Assembly (NCBI GenBank): GCA_949128115.1
Contig: OX421965.1
Location: 5,385,253 to 5,449,252 of the forward strand
DNA length: 64,000 nt
DNA from: Anaspis maculata
Lineage: Eukaryota > Arthropoda > Insecta > Coleoptera > Scraptiidae
Reading direction: 5' to 3'
Shown: piece after piece, positions 23,797 to 34,491 of the stretch
Numbering within the stretch: the first letter of the stretch is position 1
Layout: the number at the start of each line of letters is the position of its first letter
Translations under genes and position numbers: made by a program
The notes under the pieces: model-generated
What the model was told of the DNA's origin: nothing
What the model saw: the letters and a program-made list of their open reading frames with translations, nothing else
Database searches by the model: none

Positions 23797-23845
23797 GGTA
23801 TGCAGACAAGTTTGTTCCTAGGTTTAACAAACTTGTCTGCATACC
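23797..23845. other. Perfect 20-bp hairpin in the CACTA-like element
   Basis: GGTATGCAGACAAGTTTGTT (23797-23816) is followed by a 9-base loop and its exact reverse complement (23826-23845). Pairing extends a few bases outside (CTTTTTCA / CGAAAAG). Confidence 0.85.
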
Positions 23846-25362
23846 CGAAAAGAAATATACCTTCATATGAATCTTAAGGACGGCGTCACCCTAGAGGCAG
23901 ACTTATTCAGAAAGTGGTGGAGTGAGGGAGACGGAAGCTTTTGGACTTATTCGTACGCCAAAAAATGTAAGAAAAATTATAGACGCTTAAAATGTGAATA
24001 GCTAACAAGAGAAATGTTTGTTTGTTGTCAATGTCAATTTTTATTTTCAAAAATCGTACGAATTCCAACGTCTATAACGTTTCATGCTTTTCCTAATAAT
24101 ATTTTAGAAATGTATGACTGTTTTCACAATCTTTTTATTCATTGGTTTTGCTAGAAGCTTGCGCTAGAGTTTTCCTTGTTTTTGAGGTTAGGAAACTACA
24201 ACCTTAATAAACTAAATCCTATTTATCTCATGGGAGTAGGAGGGACTTTGTTATAGGGTGGGCCAAATTCAAATGATTTAATGATTTATCACGGAAAAAG
24301 AAAATCGGGGCCCGCAAGAGGTCTAAAGCCCCCCCCCCCCCCCGGTAGTGCTCCGTGGAATTCGTGGAAACATTGTTCAGGTAAGTGTGAGAGAACTTTT
24401 AGAAAAACTGTACTTCCCGTCAACCACAAGTATTTCTTGTATTACGAATTTTGAAACCCCAGATTAGGAACGTAGGAATTCAGGGACGTAGGTCGTAGGA
24501 AATTCCAAAATAATGCAATCTCTTTATTAAAGTCAAGTGGGTAAAAAACTACTTATCATTCTTTTGAAAATCCGGGTCCTTGAAAAATTCCAGATTCTCG
24601 ATTAGTAAGTATGAATAAAATTTCATTCGTTCATTTTGGACTAGGTTTTTTTTATAGGGCCCACTACATTCTAGGGTAAGCCCCCCCCCTCCACTTCACT
24701 TCCTCCACTTCCTTCACATCCTACGCCCTAGGTTTTCTAGGGTGAGCCAACTACATTCTAGGGTAAGCCGGGCCCCCTGCCCCCCCCCCCACTTTCTACG
24801 CCCATGAATTATCTAATAACCGTAGCTGATAGTATTTAATTACGTGGACGAATCATCTACTTACCTTTAGTACTCATATCTAAAACTATTAGTTAATGGT
24901 ATCTAAACAGATAGACGAATCAACTATTTATTAGTGAGGCAATGTATCTAATGTTATTTGGCAATTCATCTATACTGCATATTAAAAGTAACATTATGTG
25001 TTAGTTGATTCATCTATATTTTAAGATACATTGACATTGAGAATTATCTGTGTAATTCACTTTAAAATTAGGTAAATCATCTATTTTGTTATGGTGAAAA
25101 ATCATCTTAAAGAAAAGATAAAAGTGTAACTATTAAAAATTAGAGAAAATCATCTGAAAAAATTAATGGACCTATATGAACTATTTTTTTAGATGATTTT
25201 CATCTAAAATTTTACACCGTGTAGTATTTTCGATTAGTGACCTTTAAGCTGTTTTTGATAGTCAATGTTTCAGTTAGATTCAAATTTCTTTCTGTAGTAC
25301 ATGTATCTGCGACATAGGTTGCAATATGGGGTGTATCCTCATTTTCATTATTGGGAATGAAT

Positions 25363-26810
25363 CATAGACAAGGACAAAAGTAGAAGAGGCAAGATACCTG
25401 CGCGGCTGTGTAATTTGTAGGCCGGCCATTTTGATTACATAACGGTTTTTCCTGGCGGCAATTTTAATTATGACAGGTGGGTGACAGTACTGACAGTGTA
25501 CTTGATGACAGCTACGAAGTTTTAGGTTAGATTGATTTGTTGTGATCGAACTTTCCTCGGCGCTTAAATTTGGTTTTGTGTAAAACATAACAATAGAATT
25601 CAATGTTGAGTGTTATTCAATGTTCGTTTCCACGAATTCTACTTTTTGACCGGATATTATTTATATTCCTGGGATGCATTGCATTATTAATGCATTGTCG
25701 AGTGCATTGTACTTGATGACTTTTTGTTAAGAAAGTGAAGCAAGAAAGCCGCTATGGAAGTATGGAGAATGGGGTCCGCAGTTCAATCTCCACTTAGAAG
25801 CTGTGAAACAGATATCGAGGCCTCTGTGTGAAGTGTTCGTTTGGCGTTTTTGTCTGTGTAATAAGTTTGATCGAACCTGATCGAACTCAGCTAATGCATC
25901 AATACAGGATGTCTTGTTATACCTATCGAAATTTGCAAGAATATCAAGCGATTGATGAACCCAGAGATGGGAAGATATCCTTTCCTTTCATACGTAACAC
26001 TGAATTTAAATAATCAAATTTCACTCCGGTAACTAAGTTTTGTTTTTAGTTTTCCACGGGGTGATGGGTTTCGATTGTGGCTCGAGGCAATTGGAATGAT
26101 GAAGGAATAACTTGGAAACGTCTTAAAAGAAAGGCTCGGTGCTGCTGATTTGTTCGAGGCATTTCGAAGTAATGTGAACAAAATTTTCTCCAGACTCCCA
26201 GGACCCGATTCAGAACCTCGTTTCGGACAATGATATTTTGAAACAAACAATTCTATCTTAATTGAAAGAACTGTAAGATGCTATTTGAAAATAAGATTAG
26301 GTGCACAATCTAGCCAAAACGTAAAGCGAAGAGCTGATTCAGTGTGATGTTCAACGAACACTTTCAAACTTGTATTATTTTATCACAAGTAAAACATTGA
26401 ATATTTTTCTTGAAATTTTATTCTGTAGCTCAAATTAAGCACATATCGTGGGCCTTATGCCCATACGTGTATGGCCCATACTCGCAGTCGGTCTCCGATT
26501 GTCCCAAGGACTTGAGACATGCGAAGTCGGAGATCGAGCGAAGTATTGACTATGAGTATGAGGATTAGTCAAGGCCGTGAGCAGAAATTCTTGAGTTATT
26601 TGTTTCATTTACAAAGTATAGCCTACAAATTGTCTCATGACTGTCATCTGTTTTGACGTCTGTCTATGGTTTTGACTCGCGCGTACTCCCCCCATTTGAA
26701 TTGCCGCCTTGGAAAAACCGTTATGACCTAAAAATGGCGGACCCCATGCGATATCGGCTGAAATGGATGCGCAGTGGTTCTTCCTTCTTCTACTTTTGTC
26801 CTTGTCTATG
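25363..26810 (+). mobile_element. 1.45-kb element with 8-bp target duplication, copy 1
   Basis: Inverted ends CATAGACAAGGACAAAAGTA are flanked by GAATGAAT (25355-25362, 26811-26818). It sits inside the pol ORF of the retroelement and supplies its present stop codon. It is closely similar to 39006-40485 in opposite orientation. The small ORFs (25280-25603 minus, 26014-26250 minus) look non-functional. An 8-bp duplication with ends starting CA points to a non-autonomous P- or hAT-group element. Confidence 0.88.
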
Positions 26811-28404
26811 GAATGAATGCTATTATATTTTTGTGGTGAGCAAGTGTCACATAGTCGTTTGTCTCTTTTATATAATCAAAATTTATTGAAGGTTGTTCGT
26901 TAATAAATCTGTCATATTCGATTTCGAATTCGTAGTCTGGATTTGCATCAAAATCAATTAAGTCTGGTGTCTCGTTACGATTGATTATTGACTCGTCTTC
27001 TTCATCTGAAGATAAAAATGGATTTGCTGTGATTGGATTTATTCTGATACGCGAAAGTGCATCAGCATTTTTGTTTGAGAATGAATTTATTTTTACTGGT
27101 AGTTGAACTACCTCGATCGTTCTAGGCGATATATGAAAAATTTTCTTCAAAGTAGTATTTGGTTCTTCGAACTCATAGATATAAATTTTAATCCGACTAT
27201 TATTAAAAATTCCTTTTATCATAGAAAGAACGTGCTTCCAGTTTAAGTTATCAAGACCGCATCCGAGCTTTGGCAGTGCTAATTCAGCGATTTGATTTTC
27301 TTCGCATATAACCCGCAAGTTCATTAATGCTGTGTTGATAGAATCGTACGTGGGTTCATCTTGAAAGCGTTCCTTCGTGATAAGGTGAAAAATTTCTCGC
27401 GTTTCATTTACGCTCGAGAAAAAGGAATAAGCAACTTGTCCTACTATCTTTTGCTGAGCTAGCAACCCGTCGGTATTGTGTGGATATTTTATTGCAATTT
27501 TTCTTGCTAAACCTTGGCTCATTTTAAAATCTTGAGACACTGCGTGCCCAATTGGAATGTTATTGGGTGCATCTAAAATGTCACCTCTTATGAATTCGAT
27601 TGAAAATTGATTAGAAAATCCATTTATTGGATTATTATTAGAGAGACTCACGGCGGAGCTCGAAGAATTCCCGAAGGAAGTATTTAAATGATTCTTATCT
27701 GAATCGACCCTAAGGCTATTATTTGCCTCGGAAATATTTTTTCTTTGATTCTCTACTTTGAGAGAAGTATTTTTATTAGAAGATTTATTTATAGGATTAT
27801 TATTAGAGAGACTCACGGCGGAGCTCGAATGGTTCCCGAAGGAAGTATTTGATTTTTTAAATGAATTAGTATCGACTTGGATTGAACACTTTGGTTCTAT
27901 TGCTTTTTTAGCAATTCTAAGATCCACAGAGGGAGTATGAAATTGTCGATTTTCTTCGTTGATTATACGCGGTTTATGTACCGGGTTTCTTGTATTATTT
28001 TTATTAATGGATTCACAATGATTTAAAGTAGTGAGAGAAGTATCACCGTTCCTTGCATAGGAAAATAATTGAATTTCAGGATAGTCTTGAATTGAACAAA
28101 ATAGTTTTCTTTTAGGAAAATCGATAACACAATTGAAATTTAAAATAAAATCCATACCCAAAATTCCGTCGAATAATCCAAAGTCGATAGGTGCAACATG
28201 CATTGTGTGCGAATTGAATTTACCGACTTGGTATTCGTAAACATGATTGGAAAGTACGGGAATATTTTCAATTCCGGTTATATGAATATCTTTGCTTTGG
28301 ATTTTACTTTCGGGTGAAATAATATTTGGGTGAATCAAACTGATAGAGGCACCACTGTCTAAAAGAAGTTTAAAATTATTTTTTGTGTCTAGAATATAAA
28401 ACAT
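26806..28404 (-). CDS. Protease-macro domain pol fragment (RT and RNase H missing)
   Basis: This is a 532-residue ORF. Residues 12-26 hold a retropepsin active site (LLLDSGASISLIHP) and 81-86 the ILGMDF motif of the protease core. Residues 110-265 are a Ser/Asn-rich linker with a duplicated SAVSLSNNNPIN block (195-206 and 250-261). Residues 267-411 are a macro domain closest to TARG1/OARD1: RGDIL (273-277), SQDFKMSQGLA (290-300), LITKERF with the catalytic-type Lys344, and GCGLDNL with the catalytic-type Asp385. TARG1 enzymes remove ADP-ribose from glutamate and reverse terminal ADP-ribosylation. Residues 446-453 read NADALSRI, the motif that normally closes RNase H. So the RT-RNase H block is missing with the frame kept. 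The C-terminal stop lies in the 25363-26810 insert; the frame continues beyond it at 25354. Confidence 0.88.
   Translation of the reverse strand: MFYILDTKNNFKLLLDSGASISLIHPNIISPESKIQSKDIHITGIENIPVLSNHVYEYQVGKFNSHTMHVAPIDFGLFDGILGMDFILNFNCVIDFPKRKLFCSIQDYPEIQLFSYARNGDTSLTTLNHCESINKNNTRNPVHKPRIINEENRQFHTPSVDLRIAKKAIEPKCSIQVDTNSFKKSNTSFGNHSSSAVSLSNNNPINKSSNKNTSLKVENQRKNISEANNSLRVDSDKNHLNTSFGNSSSSAVSLSNNNPINGFSNQFSIEFIRGDILDAPNNIPIGHAVSQDFKMSQGLARKIAIKYPHNTDGLLAQQKIVGQVAYSFFSSVNETREIFHLITKERFQDEPTYDSINTALMNLRVICEENQIAELALPKLGCGLDNLNWKHVLSMIKGIFNNSRIKIYIYEFEEPNTTLKKIFHISPRTIEVVQLPVKINSFSNKNADALSRIRINPITANPFLSSDEEDESIINRNETPDLIDFDANPDYEFEIEYDRFINEQPSINFDYIKETNDYVTLAHHKNIIAFIP
27172..27606 (-). other. 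TARG1/OARD1-type macro domain
   Basis: This is the domain part of the ORF at 26806-28404 (residues 267-411). Length, motif order and both active-site residues agree with the TARG1 family of ADP-ribosyl hydrolases; the 1''-phosphatase Poa1 group is a more distant alternative. I know of no errantivirus with this domain, so either the element captured a host gene or a host gene became fused by rearrangement. Confidence 0.85.
27618..27860 (-). repeat. Internal duplication in the protease-macro linker
   Basis: Two nearly identical stretches of about 65 bp (27620-27685 and 27785-27850) contain ATTATTAGAGAGACTCACGG and encode the repeated SAVSLSNNNPIN block. The near identity at DNA level implies a recent duplication, in frame. 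Confidence 0.75.
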
Positions 28405-28439
28405 TTTGTGTTGGCTATCATTGGACTTTGCATTTAAAA

Positions 28440-29404
28440 TTACATTTCGGACTCGCTCGCGTGCGTCTGGGTTACAGGAGACTGGACGTCCGAGGAATCC
28501 AGCTCCGCATCTTCGTTTTTTAAATAATTTACGCGAGGAGCGGGATTGTTTGTGAAATTATTGTTTGGTCGATTTTGAAAATTACTTTGACCTGAAAAAT
28601 TTCTATTTTGAGGATTTGCATTATTGTGACTCGAATTATTTATTCTTCTGAAGCAATTTACTATTAAATGACCAGGTTTTTTGCAGTAATTGCAGAATTT
28701 CGCGTCTGGTCGTGGATTTGGATTACGAGCATAATTGCTCGGTCCTGCTTGAGGTGAAACATGTTGGTTATGGTAATTCTGCCGTGGAAAGCTTTTAAAT
28801 GTTTTCGTATTGTTTTGACTGCTGCGCGTTGATCTGAGGTATGCAATATTTTCTTCCTCAAGTATGAGTTGGGCGGCTTCGCTAATGGATAATGGTTTTT
28901 GTGCTCTTATTAATTGACCTAAGGGGTCATTTAATCCGGCTAATAAAGTTTTCAGTCCGATCTTTTCGTGTGACTCGATTAAAGTGTTTTATGTAATGGG
29001 TCAATTTCGTCGTCGAGTCGAACACTCGACCTTAATTTTGTTAATAAATTTTCTATTTTTGTTACGAAGCTTCGCGCTGTTTCAGTCGTTTTTTGGAAAG
29101 AATTTGTGAGGTCTCTGACGAGAGCTTCGGTATCCCTACAATCGCCAAAGTGGCCTATTAAAAGGGGCCTTATTGCTTCCCAGGTTGTTAGATTCCTCGA
29201 GGATATGAAAGTTTTAGCTTTTCCAGTTAGTTTGGATTTAATTAGGAAAACAAGGACATTTTCTTGTCCTTCTTCGATGTTTTCCGTTGCAAAATTACAT
29301 GCTTCTATAAAATCATTCAGTAAGGCTTGTTCGCCATCGAATGAGGGAATTAAATCTTTAAGATCTCTCAAAGAGAGTTGAATTACGTTATCACCTTCAG
29401 CCAT
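28440..29404 (-). pseudogene. gag of the errantivirus-like element, frameshifted
   Basis: The first frame runs from ATG at 29404 to a stop at 28979 (141 codons, starting MAEGDNVIQLSLRDL, with a capsid-like TGKAKTFIS and a helix-rich middle). The protein then continues in another frame (IESHEKIGLKTLLAG) to 28440 and includes a CCHC zinc knuckle, CNYCKKPGHLIVNC, at 28653-28694. The two halves fit together as a normal gag with matrix/capsid-like and nucleocapsid parts, broken by one small indel near 28980. Gag would form the particle and package RNA. The shift is not at an obvious slippery site, so I read it as damage rather than programmed frameshifting. Confidence 0.8.
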
Positions 29405-29692
29405 TTCGAATTATCACAGGTAAATAATATAATATCAATACACTAAACAAGATAAAAAGGATATAAAATGGAAAGGGGAATACCCCGAAACAAACAATGA
29501 TGATTATAAAAATAAGTAGACTTACTACTTGATGGAAATTGTTGCCGTCGGAGAACTTCAGGACAGGTTCCGCTGGAGCTTCCTTGGTTTGATTACAGAT
29601 GTAGGCTGCTAGGCTGAAGTGCTGGAGCACACCACTTAACACTTTTTTACGTATAAAATTTTCAAAAATTATTTGTGTGAAATGGGCCTAAC

Positions 29693-29710
29693 ATCCTACC
29701 GACTGCGCCA
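29693..29710 (-). promoter_or_regulatory. Primer binding site, tRNA-Ser type
   Basis: Read on the minus strand it is TGGCGCAGTCGGTAGGAT, directly after the 5' LTR. This fits the 3' end of insect tRNA-Ser (ending ...CTGCGCCA), the primer used by 17.6/297-type errantiviruses. Confidence 0.85.
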
Positions 29711-29711
29711 T

Positions 29712-29949
29712 TTTTACGTGTTTGTTTTTGAAAAAGCCTTTTTAAAAAATATTAACTTTATTAAACTGTGAAATAATTCAATTCGTACAAGTTTTAGAAC
29801 GTAATAACGGATCGACAATTTATGCGTGCGACGTGCACTCGGTCATGATACAGAAAATTGTGTTGTTCGCTAACTGCATGAAGTCGTATATATAAACAGC
29901 AGGGTGCTAAGTAAGCAAAACTAATCTTATTCATGACAAGGTCGTAACA
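29712..29949 (-). repeat. 5' LTR of the errantivirus-like element
   Basis: It is 238 bp, starting TGTTACGACC (minus strand) and ending ACGTAAAA just before the primer binding site. It aligns to 16615-17933 once the 1.08-kb insert there is removed. Confidence 0.9.
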
Positions 29950-29953
29950 ACGG

Positions 29954-30440
29954 GTTCGAATATAATTGAGACGATTGTTTCAAAACAAACACTGTTTATT
30001 TCTGCGTACTACTACAATAAATGCCAACAATTATCGCTTGGAATTATATCGCAGATACTTCGCTTGTTAACACTCGCTATCTAATTCACTACTGCCGCGA
30101 GCTGCCGGCTGACGCCTTATATAAGGCCTCCGAATAATGTTCCCGAAGTTTCTGTCTGCTTCCAGCAAATTCCATGGTGGTCTGGCACATGCGGTTTCTA
30201 GATCATTCCTGAATAATCGCACACGTTACCCGTATGCTTTCCATGTGTTCTGGAATCTGCGCCTCCGCCAAAGTGGACTGATGTGCCTTGATCGAACGTT
30301 CAAGTCTCCATTGGAAATTACATACAAGAACGCTCTGGAATGCACGAGATCGCTCCAGACTTCTACACTGCGATCTAATGGTGGAAAGATCCAGAAACAT
30401 CGAGTGTTTACCTATATGTGCGAGATCGCCGCTCGTAACA
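29954..30440. repeat. Solo gypsy-type LTR, right piece
   Basis: It ends ...GCCGCTCGTAACA at 30440 and is followed by ATAA (30441-30444), matching the ATAA before the left piece. Joined without the nested element the LTR would be about 509 bp with TGTTACGA/TCGTAACA ends. It holds a TATATAA box inside the palindrome GCCTTATATAAGGC near 30113-30126. No internal gypsy sequence remains on either side, so it is a solo LTR. Confidence 0.75.
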
Positions 30441-30969
30441 ATAATTTTTGTCACTTGGTCGCCATCTTTAATCCGCCATTTTGAATTTCTCTGAAAGTGG
30501 TCCGACTTGAGTGAAATTTGCAGGCGATGTGAATTCCAATTAGATACATACAATTTTTGACAAATAATGCCCCGCCGCCATCTTGTATTCTCCATATTGA
30601 ACATGTTTCAAAGTGATAGAACTAGGAGAATCATGCCTCAACGAAAAAATATATTGATGTGGTGCAAACGCCAATCGAATGCGTACGTGACCACTATATA
30701 AAGTTGACCAATAATTTTTGTCACTTGGCCGCCATCTTTGATCCGCCATTTTGAATTTCTCTGAAAGTGGTCCGATTTGAGTGAAATTCACAGGAGATGT
30801 AAACTTCATCAAAATACATCCGATTTTGAACAAATGACAACTTAAAATTTTCGAATCAGATTTGTTGTAAAATTGGGACCTGTTGAAATGTCTTCGTATT
30901 ATACCAGAAGGCAAGATCATGCATCAATGGCGAGTCGTTCTGGTCAAAATTCTGGCGAGAGGCCCCCTT
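30441..30969. repeat. Partly duplicated dispersed repeat
   Basis: The block starting AATAATTTTTGTCACTTGG at about 30442-30540 recurs at about 30706-30835 (shared: CCGCCATTTTGAATTTCTCT, GGTCCGA, GAGTGAAATT). The tail near 30920-30960 (GGCGAGTCGTTCTGG) resembles the end of the repeat at 63130-63160. No coding is seen. Confidence 0.6.
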
Positions 30970-30970
30970 A

Positions 30971-31136
30971 GGGTGGGTTCAGTCAGCTTATTTAGCCGCA
31001 AGTTTCAGTTTCAGCCGTAAGCGCTGCATCGCTTATTGGCTGTTCTGAGGAGGCTGGTTCATAAGAGCCAATGGGCGTCGCTGCACTTGCAACTAAAATT
31101 TAAACTTGCGGCTAAATTAGCTGACTAAACCCACCC
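30971..31136. mobile_element. PIF/Harbinger-like MITE, 166 bp
   Basis: The ends GGGTGGGTTCAGTCAGCT and, inverted, GGGTGGGTTTAGTCAGCT are followed by AATTTAGCCGCAAGTTT-type extension on both sides. It is flanked by TTA (30968-30970, 31137-31139). A 3-bp TWA duplication and GG-rich ends are typical of PIF/Harbinger MITEs. Confidence 0.85.
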
Positions 31137-31139
31137 TTA

Positions 31140-34100
31140 GACTAGGATCATTTTCTCAAAAATCGAATGCAAAAAGCATTCCATGTAACAGTTGGGCAAC
31201 AAGACTTCTTGGGGTATTCGGACCTTGCTGAATACGAAAATCGCGGTTGCCAAGTCAAATTTTGACAGAAACCTCCAATCGGGAAGGGGGGAGGGTTAAA
31301 AAATTGACCATTTAAATAGCATGCGTGAAATCTATCCCTCACTTTGGTTCAAATAGATATTCAATAGATGCAGTAAGACCACACATCACCTCAATGAGGC
31401 GTCATGTGTCCATAATTCAAAAGGGGGGGCGCTGACAGGGGGTCATTCCAAGAATTGGGGGTATTTTTTTTTCTGTCAATATTCGATCAATTTTGACAAG
31501 TGTGCGGTGTCGTTTTTGACTAAGTTTGAACTTTCGAGCTCAATAGAAATGCTAACTAATCGATATAAACAAGTTTAGTCTAGTTTCACTGGAAAAAAGA
31601 CCGTTTTTAGGGACTTATTTTCAGTTGAGGCTTTTTCTTGCGCAAGAGACTTGCAATGTTTTCTCTTTTATTTCAGTAGAATAATATATCCTGCATAATT
31701 GAGTATAAAAATAATGCATCTGATGCATTGATTGCTTTTCCAAGGTCAGAAAATAAAATTGCTGCAAGAGGTGTTCTACGTGAATTTTTCAACTTGAAAC
31801 TCACGCATGCTTGCCGTAAAAATAGTGGAGCACCTACATTATAGCTTCATTTTGACTTTACTTCACTGTGGATTATACAGATATGATCAATGTTTCTGGT
31901 AGTTTGAAATTCAAAGGGCACGTGAACTTTATTTGATCACTACATAATTTTTACTGTGAGTATGTGTGAATTTTCCAGTAGAAAATTTTCATACTTTCTC
32001 ATGAACTAAATAAAAATTAACATTACAAGTCTTTTGAGAAAAAAGTCCACTTGGGTTGAAAATGGCAAAAAAAGCTTTAAAAAAATTCGGGATTTCTCGT
32101 TCAAGACCAGCATGAACTTGTTTTGATTGCTAAGTTGGTGTTTTGGTTGGAATCAGAGTATGAAATTTTGTCAAGAACGATTTTTCCCCTACTAAACATA
32201 AAATTGCAGAAACTGCAACGTAACTTTGAACTTGACTTTTGAGCCATGAGCACAGCCATATGGGATAACGTACAAAGGGCCCGTGCGAATTAAGACTCTC
32301 GCAGAGTATATCGTGTCCAACCGCAGCGTGGAAAGTTTCAAAGGAAAAGTTGTAATACGACCGCGAGCTTGATGACTGAGCGCGCTCTGGCCCTGCACGC
32401 CAGCACCATGTAAAGTTAAATATGCACAAACGCGAGCTACGTAATTAATATAGTCAGGTATAACGCCCGCTATATTAATTGAGTGCTCCGGCACTAGATG
32501 CACCCTCTGCTAATAGTAGAGGGAACCGCGATGAATAAATCCTGTGATATTGCCGCGCTAGCCCCCATTATCACTATATCACTAATTTATGCCGTACTAA
32601 AAGGTCCACGCGAGACATCGACCCGCAGCCTGTTCCCTTGTTCCCTCTATACCAGATCTCTGGAACGGGAGCTTTTCAACACTTTGAAACATGCTGCTGG
32701 AACCGAAGCTCACTGCAATGATCTTACATACGAGGCGTGTATTACCGTGTTTGATTCGTGAGTCGTGAAATTATTTCAGGACTGGCAATGATGTGACAAA
32801 ACTCTTTGATAACTGCACTTCCAGAAGTCAAAATGACTAACGTAGTTGGTTGAAAATTTTCTCCTGAAGGTGAGCAGTCGGTGGATACGCGGCAGGGCTC
32901 CAGTGAGAATATGGCGATTCTGGTACACCCCTCAGAGGAAAAATTCGACTGAGCAATCTCCATTTCTGTTTGAGTCACTTTGGTGAATGCGTGTACCAAT
33001 AGCCCAGGCAAAACAGGTTTTAACCCGGAATAAATTAAGGAAAATCTGAAAATTTGAAGATCCCTTCAGAATTTGATGGGGAACAACATACTAAAAGTCC
33101 CCATCTGTCCGAGGCTTGACTTTTTTTCTGTTGGAGGTCGAAGGAACAAGAAGTTACCATTTTTGAAATCGTTTCTCTTTTCATACTTTTTTTTATTGGA
33201 ACTTATATTTTCAAAGTCGAGGAACCCCATGGAATAAGTTTCCAGAAAGTTTAATGCACCAGTGGCGTACCAGACGACTGCGAAGAGACCGAGGTGCAAC
33301 TTTTGACAAAGTCTTATGGTAGTAGTCTTACTTTTGAAGTTTCATGAATAAATAATTTAAGTCGGAAATTTTCGGGTTTGAAAGTCGGAATTTCTAATTT
33401 TTAAAAATACAAGTTTCTCGTGAATGAAAGCAGAAATTTCAAGATCAAAGTCGGAGTAGGTACTTCGTGTTCAATAGTCTGAACGCCGTCCTCTCGTCTT
33501 TGTTGACGAAACTTCGACAGGATTTTGATAACAGCATTGGAGCAAGACAAAACGATTAACATAATAAGGAATCATCCGGTAGGATCGAATCGGGGTACTT
33601 GGCAGGCCAAGCTTGGGGCCACCTCGACCTATTCTACCCTAATGAACTGGCTCTCATCTGTAGACAGAATTTGGGCAATCTTCCTTTGGTGACCGAAAAT
33701 CTATGTGGTAGCCTCCTGCACTTGTTGGATGTGGTAAGGATGAAGAATGAAGATGTTATTCGTTCTTGTTAAAGTACCTTGGATACTGTTGTGTTAGGCT
33801 ACGGTAATTTTTTTCAAAATGAACTAGGTACCTGCCTGTTGAGGAAAGTGTTACGTTACATTTTTGGCGGTAGCTCAACTTACCCCATAAATCAAGAGAG
33901 TGATCCCAAAATCGGTCATCTCGCCTCTTTCGATACCCCCTCGTATACTTCCAGAAGGTAAACAAACATTGACAGGTATGTCAATGGACCAGGCCATTAA
34001 TTTGCTTTACCCTGAGAGGAACGTTTTTATCAAAGGTGATAAGGAACAATTTATGGAAAAGTCCATTCTTTGGCATTTTACCTGGCTTGACTGAGCATCA

Positions 34101-34491
34101 ATTTATAACGGACCTTTCGCTGGGGGCTTAGAGGAGGAAACGAGGAGTTTCCAGGTTTTGGATTTGTTCCTCGAGAACCCCCACGTCCGACAGTCGCCGC
34201 CGTCTGAAAATAAGCCCCACTCGGGAAGCCCGCCAACATCTGGGTATGTCGAGGTTTCCTTTCTTTTTCATCTCCATCTTATTGGGTAACTATCAACTAG
34301 GCTTTTTCCGTACACCACCTTGTTGGACCCAAGTCCAGCCCTTAGTCTAGCCCTCTATTCGTGGCACAGCAAGATATCCGTCGAGGAGCATCCCACGCAT
34401 CACGGATATCGATACGAAAGTTTGAGACAACGGCCAACACAATTGGACACACCAGCGATTGCAGTGTGACACCAGCCCGGACCCACCCCCC
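31140..34491. other. Intergenic, unassigned
   Basis: No recognisable gene. ORFs such as 32498-32761 (plus, 87 codons, ending at a GTGAGT-like site) and 33900-34094 (plus) have no family resemblance. A block GATGTTGGCGGGCTTC (minus) near 34220-34245 also occurs near 55290-55310, followed by similar sequence, perhaps a shared repeat scrap. Confidence 0.35.

Larger units (their letters stand above)
21950..25221 (+). mobile_element. CACTA (EnSpm)-like element inside the retroelement
   Basis: The ends are CACGGTATAAAAT and, inverted, CACGGTGTAAAAT, flanked by TA (21948-21949, 25222-25223). Many short subterminal copies of TCATCTA/TAGATGA-like motifs lie within about 400 bp of each end, as in CACTA elements. 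It carries a degraded transposase-like ORF (22756-23475), a C-homopolymer at 24329-24343 and a duplicated TTCTAGGGTAAGCC stretch at 24670-24770. The retroelement pol sequence resumes on both sides. Confidence 0.75.
16615..29949 (-). mobile_element. Errantivirus-like LTR retroelement with env and a macro domain
   Basis: The element is flanked by ACGG on both sides (16611-16614 and 29950-29953), a 4-bp duplication as in the gypsy/errantivirus group. On the minus strand the order is 5' LTR, primer binding site, gag, protease plus macro domain, integrase, env, polypurine tract, 3' LTR. Reverse transcriptase and RNase H are absent. The LTRs differ at only about three of 238 positions once the nested insert is removed, so the insertion is recent. 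Three other transposons have since landed in it (16796-17874, 21950-25221, 25363-26810). Without RT it would depend on another element for copying. Relatives are endogenous errantiviruses of insects. Confidence 0.9.

Noticed and set aside
24329..24343. C homopolymer as a G-quadruplex regulatory site
   Set aside because: A simple run inside a decayed transposon; nothing supports a role.
28979..29404. Programmed frameshift in gag
   Set aside because: The shift lies mid-gag, not at the gag-pol junction, and has no convincing slippery heptamer; more likely a mutation.
32498..32761. 87-codon plus-strand ORF ending at a GTGAGT-like site
   Set aside because: No family resemblance and an overlapping minus-strand ORF is equally open nearby; not enough to call a gene.
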